Shown one piece after another: positions 61,285-64,000 of a stretch of DNA of 64,000 nucleotides; position 1 is the first letter of the stretch; the number at the start of each line of letters is the position of its first letter. Both the position numbers and the translations under genes were made by a program. The stretch spans positions 930,001 to 994,000 of the forward strand of contig NZ_OMPD01000014.1 of assembly GCF_900312745.1 (NCBI RefSeq). The letters run 5' to 3'. The stretch is from Aquimarina sp. AU58 (GTDB taxonomy: Bacteria > Bacteroidota > Bacteroidia > Flavobacteriales > Flavobacteriaceae). The notes beneath the pieces are model-generated. The model was not told the DNA's origin. It did no database searches and worked only from the letters and a program-made list of their open reading frames with translations.

Positions 61285-61902
61285 ATGAGTTTAGTTCGAC
61301 TGAACATAAAAGGAATATCATACAGTCAAACCCAAAATGGTGCTTATGCGCTAATTTTAAGTGAGGTGGATGGAGAAAGAAAGTTACCAATTGTTATAGG
61401 TGCTTTTGAGGCACAATCTATAGCTATTGCTTTAGAAAAGGAAATCAAACCACCCAGACCACTTACCCATGATCTTTTTAAGAATTTTGCAGATCGGTTT
61501 GATATTATAGTAAAGCAAGTAATTATTCATAAACTGGTAGACGGTGTCTTTTATTCCAGTGTTATTTGTGAACGCGATAAAATTGAAGAAATTATAGATG
61601 CCAGAACAAGCGATGCAATTGCATTAGCACTACGATTTCAAGCTCCTATATTTACCTATAAAAATATTTTGGATCAGGCTGGTATATATCTTAAAGTAAA
61701 TCCTAAAAAGGATGATGAGACCGATCCCGAAAATCTCTTAGTAGATGAATTGGTTTCTGATGATGTTGAAATGGTAGGTAAAGAAACAAGTTATAAAGAC
61801 TTATCTATTGAAGAACTCAATCGAATGCTTGATCAGGCAGTTACTAATGAAGACTATGAATTAGCAGCAAGGATTCGCGATGAAATTTCTAAACGAGGCT
61901 AA
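61285..61902 (+). CDS. Bifunctional nuclease family protein (DUF151) with UVR motif
   Basis: A 205-aa protein. I start it at MSLVRLNIKGISYSQTQNGA (61285); a Met 33 bp upstream falls inside the etfA terminator. The DUF151 domain (residues 1-140) shows LPIVIGAFEAQSIAIALEKE, RPLTHDLFKNFADRF and DARTSDAIALALRFQAPIF. The C-terminus SIEELNRMLDQAVTNEDYEL then AARIRDEIS is a UvrB/UvrC (UVR) motif, a protein-contact helix pair. Plant relatives have nuclease activity; the bacterial role is unclear. The pair of domains is the usual Bacteroidota form. Confidence 0.9.
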   Translation: MSLVRLNIKGISYSQTQNGAYALILSEVDGERKLPIVIGAFEAQSIAIALEKEIKPPRPLTHDLFKNFADRFDIIVKQVIIHKLVDGVFYSSVICERDKIEEIIDARTSDAIALALRFQAPIFTYKNILDQAGIYLKVNPKKDDETDPENLLVDELVSDDVEMVGKETSYKDLSIEELNRMLDQAVTNEDYELAARIRDEISKRG

Positions 61903-61953
61903 TTTATATGTTAGGGTAAAAGATCTAATCTATTTTAAATGAGTTCAATTTAT

Positions 61954-63657
61954 ATGAAGAAAGGAGTACTTACTTTTCTATTATCTCTATTTGTTTTCAC
62001 TATATTATCAGCACAATCCATAGAGAAAAAATGGACTTTAGAAGAAGTTAATGGAGATACAGAAGAAACTTTTTCCGTTAAAAAAGGAGATTATCTTTCA
62101 TTAGAACAAGGCCAGTTTTCATATTCTTTTAATGGTGCTTTAGAAACACTACAAGGAGATTATTTACAGCAAAACAGCGTTTTGTTACTTTTCCCCGAGA
62201 CAGCTCAAGATTCCCTTATACGATATAGAGTTACTACCTTAACTGATTCTACGCTGGTTATTTCAAAAAATAATATTTCATATGCTCTTTCTACCCAGAA
62301 AAAAACAGAGCAAGTAGCTCCTGTAGTAGAAGTTAGTCAACTTATACCTAATCAAGGGTTTTCACTTAATAGTTTATCGAGAGGGGTCTTAGGGATGATT
62401 GTTCTTCTGATAATTGCATTTTTATTTAGCAGTAACCGAAAAGCTATTAATTGGAAAACAGTTGGATTAGGTGTTGGATTTCAATTACTAATTGCTATTG
62501 GAGTTTTAAAAGTACCGTTTGTTCAAACGGTATTTGAATGGGTTGGAAGCCTATTTGTTAGTGTTTTAGACTTTACTAGAGCAGGAAGTAAATTTCTGTT
62601 TGAAGGTTTGGTTGTAGATATGGATACCTTTGGTTTTATATTCGCTTTTCAGGTACTACCAACTATTATATTCTTTTCAGCTTTAACTTCCTTATTATTT
62701 TATCTAGGTATTATTCAAAAAGTAGTAAAAGGCTTGGCTTGGTTGTTGACCAAAGCACTCAAGATATCTGGAGCAGAAAGTTTAAGTGTTGCTGGTAACA
62801 TCTTTTTAGGCCAAACAGAAGCACCTCTATTAATTAAAGCGTACTTAGAAAAGATGAATAAGTCTGAAATGCTATTAGTTATGATCGGTGGTATGGCAAC
62901 TGTTGCTGGAGCTGTATTGGCAGCATATATTGGTTTTTTAGGAGGAGACGATCCGGTTTTACGATTACAATTTGCAAAACACCTATTAGCAGCATCAGTA
63001 ATGGCAGCTCCTGGAGCCATAGTGATTTCTAAAATACTATTTCCGCAAACGGAAAAAATTAATACAGACGTGCATGTTTCTTCAGAAAAAATAGGATCTA
63101 ATATTTTAGACGCTATAGCAAACGGAACAACTGAAGGCTTAAGACTAGCTGTAAATGTTGGTGCTATGTTATTAGTGTTTGTAGCCTTTATTGCTATGCT
63201 GAATGGTGTATTAAGTTGGATTGGAGACATCACTTCTGTAAACACTTGGATAGCATCAAACACAGCTTACCAAAGCTTATCTCTTGAACTTATTTTAGGT
63301 TATCTTTTTGCACCATTAATGTGGATGATTGGAGTCGCCAAAGAAGACATAACTTTAATGGGGCAACTTCTAGGAATTAAATTGGCAGCAAGTGAATTTG
63401 TAGGATATATACAATTAGCAGATCTAAAAAACCCAGCCAGTGCACTACATTTTACCTATAATAAATCTGTGATTATGGCTACTTATATGCTATGTGGTTT
63501 TGCAAATTTTGCTTCAATCGGAATACAAATAGGAGGTATTGGTTCGTTGGCACCCGGACAACGAAAAACATTGTCTGAATTTGGTATGAAAGCACTGATC
63601 GGTGGTACTATAGCATCCCTGTTATCTGCTACAATTGCAGGAATGATAATAGGATAA
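61954..63657 (+). CDS. Concentrative nucleoside transporter with N-terminal periplasmic domain
   Basis: A 567-aa inner-membrane protein (start chosen at MKKGVLTFLLSLFVFTILSA; another ATG lies 15 bp upstream). Residues 21-125 form a lipocalin-like beta domain (KKWTLEEVNGDTEETFSVKK, then DYLSLEQGQFSYSFNGAL), unusual on a transporter. From about 140 onward it is a NupC/CNT permease: LFLGQTEAPLLIKAYLEKMN, GGMATVAGAVLAAYIGFL, NVGAMLLVFVAFIAML and GFANFASIGIQIGGIGSLAP. CNT proteins import nucleosides with Na+ or H+. The adjacent thyA makes a nucleotide salvage context likely. Confidence 0.88.
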   Translation: MKKGVLTFLLSLFVFTILSAQSIEKKWTLEEVNGDTEETFSVKKGDYLSLEQGQFSYSFNGALETLQGDYLQQNSVLLLFPETAQDSLIRYRVTTLTDSTLVISKNNISYALSTQKKTEQVAPVVEVSQLIPNQGFSLNSLSRGVLGMIVLLIIAFLFSSNRKAINWKTVGLGVGFQLLIAIGVLKVPFVQTVFEWVGSLFVSVLDFTRAGSKFLFEGLVVDMDTFGFIFAFQVLPTIIFFSALTSLLFYLGIIQKVVKGLAWLLTKALKISGAESLSVAGNIFLGQTEAPLLIKAYLEKMNKSEMLLVMIGGMATVAGAVLAAYIGFLGGDDPVLRLQFAKHLLAASVMAAPGAIVISKILFPQTEKINTDVHVSSEKIGSNILDAIANGTTEGLRLAVNVGAMLLVFVAFIAMLNGVLSWIGDITSVNTWIASNTAYQSLSLELILGYLFAPLMWMIGVAKEDITLMGQLLGIKLAASEFVGYIQLADLKNPASALHFTYNKSVIMATYMLCGFANFASIGIQIGGIGSLAPGQRKTLSEFGMKALIGGTIASLLSATIAGMIIG

Positions 63658-63799
63658 TAGTTTATTCATAATGTATTGTTAAAAACTATTGTACAACAAT
63701 CCTTAAATCAATAAATTAAAGAGTATCTGGTATGCTATTTTTTGTATATTTGGAAAGCACTTTTAACTTTAAAGATTAACATAAACTGTAAGAGAGAAT

Positions 63800-64000
63800 A
63801 TGAGGCAATATCTTGATCTTGTGAATCATGTAATTGAAAATGGAAATGCAAAAGAAGATCGAACTGGCACAGGTACAAAAAGCGTTTTTGGTTACCAAAT
63901 GCGTTTTGATCTTAGTGAAGGATTCCCTATGGTCACTACCAAAAAACTACATCTAAAATCTATAGTCCACGAATTATTATGGTTTTTGAAAGGAGATACC
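63800..64000 (+). CDS. thyA: Thymidylate synthase, partial
   Basis: The first 67 residues are visible, [20 protein letters not shown], then [20 protein letters not shown] and [27 protein letters not shown]. This is the N-terminal ThyA signature (D-R-T-G-T-G-T and PxxTTKK for the dUMP phosphate), with Glu in HELLWF. It methylates dUMP to dTMP using methylene-tetrahydrofolate. The gene continues past the right edge. It begins 142 bp after the nucleoside transporter gene. Confidence 0.95.
   Translation, partial: MRQYLDLVNHVIENGNAKEDRTGTGTKSVFGYQMRFDLSEGFPMVTTKKLHLKSIVHELLWFLKGDT

Noticed and set aside
1..64000. CRISPR array, integrase, rRNA operon or replication origin
   Set aside because: No regularly spaced repeats, no rRNA sequence, no dnaA-box cluster and no integrase motif were seen on either strand.

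Overview
The window is low-GC chromosomal DNA from a marine-type member of the Bacteroidota, family Flavobacteriaceae (Aquimarina or a close relative is my guess, not proven). Supporting signs: promoters of the form TTTG-N18/19-TAnnTTTG, almost no Shine-Dalgarno sequences, a type IX secretion sorting domain on an exported protease, the DUF6089-uppS-bamA-ompH cluster, a FolK-deoxynucleoside kinase fusion, DUF5686 and GDSL/FadL pairs, and a Bacteroidota-type lanthipeptide leader. Most of the window is housekeeping or envelope biology; there is no prophage, CRISPR array or rRNA.

Layout. 1-7.1 kb (minus): CBS protein, nadK, DUF6089, uppS, bamA and two ompH/skp genes, i.e. outer-membrane biogenesis. 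7.1-15.8 kb (plus): pdxJ, an esterase, a FadL porin with a GDSL lipoprotein, a small four-TM protein, then trigger factor-clpP-clpX. 15.8-21.1 kb: small exported protein, GH3 enzyme, DUF2797, aromatic amino-acid decarboxylase and LysE exporter. 21.2-25.2 kb: a tandem duplication of a two-gene module (beta-helix exported protein plus a 145-150 aa exported partner). 25.2-26.4 kb: decayed accessory DNA with an IS4-type transposase remnant, a frameshifted gene tail and palindromic elements, followed by an astacin metalloprotease lipoprotein. 27.4-39.6 kb: AsmA-like protein, queuosine-precursor transporter, FolK-dNK, M19 dipeptidase, T9SS-secreted M43 protease, RNA methyltransferase, mutS and two tRNAs.

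39.6-42.6 kb (minus): a small RiPP locus. A 58-aa Cys-rich class I lanthipeptide-like precursor, not captured by ordinary long-ORF calling, is followed by a LanC-like protein in which two of the three zinc ligands are replaced (WCYG to WTYG, CHG to CNG). No LanB dehydratase or transporter is present. A formylglycine-generating-enzyme lipoprotein lies upstream.

46.8-50.1 kb: a divergent damage-response-like cassette. A LexA-like HTH/S24 regulator with an Ala-Gly site and Ser/Lys dyad faces a minus-strand operon of a DUF559 endonuclease-like gene, a TIGR03916 radical SAM DNA-repair protein and a TIGR03915/DUF4130 protein. Two palindromes sharing GGAAATWTTCC overlap both divergent promoters, so the regulator probably controls both directions. 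With the lanthipeptide locus this is the best candidate for a little-described system.

50-64 kb: App1 protein, membrane and soluble pyrophosphatases, DUF5686 protein, pdhB, etfBA, DUF151 nuclease, nucleoside transporter with a fused periplasmic domain, and the start of thyA.
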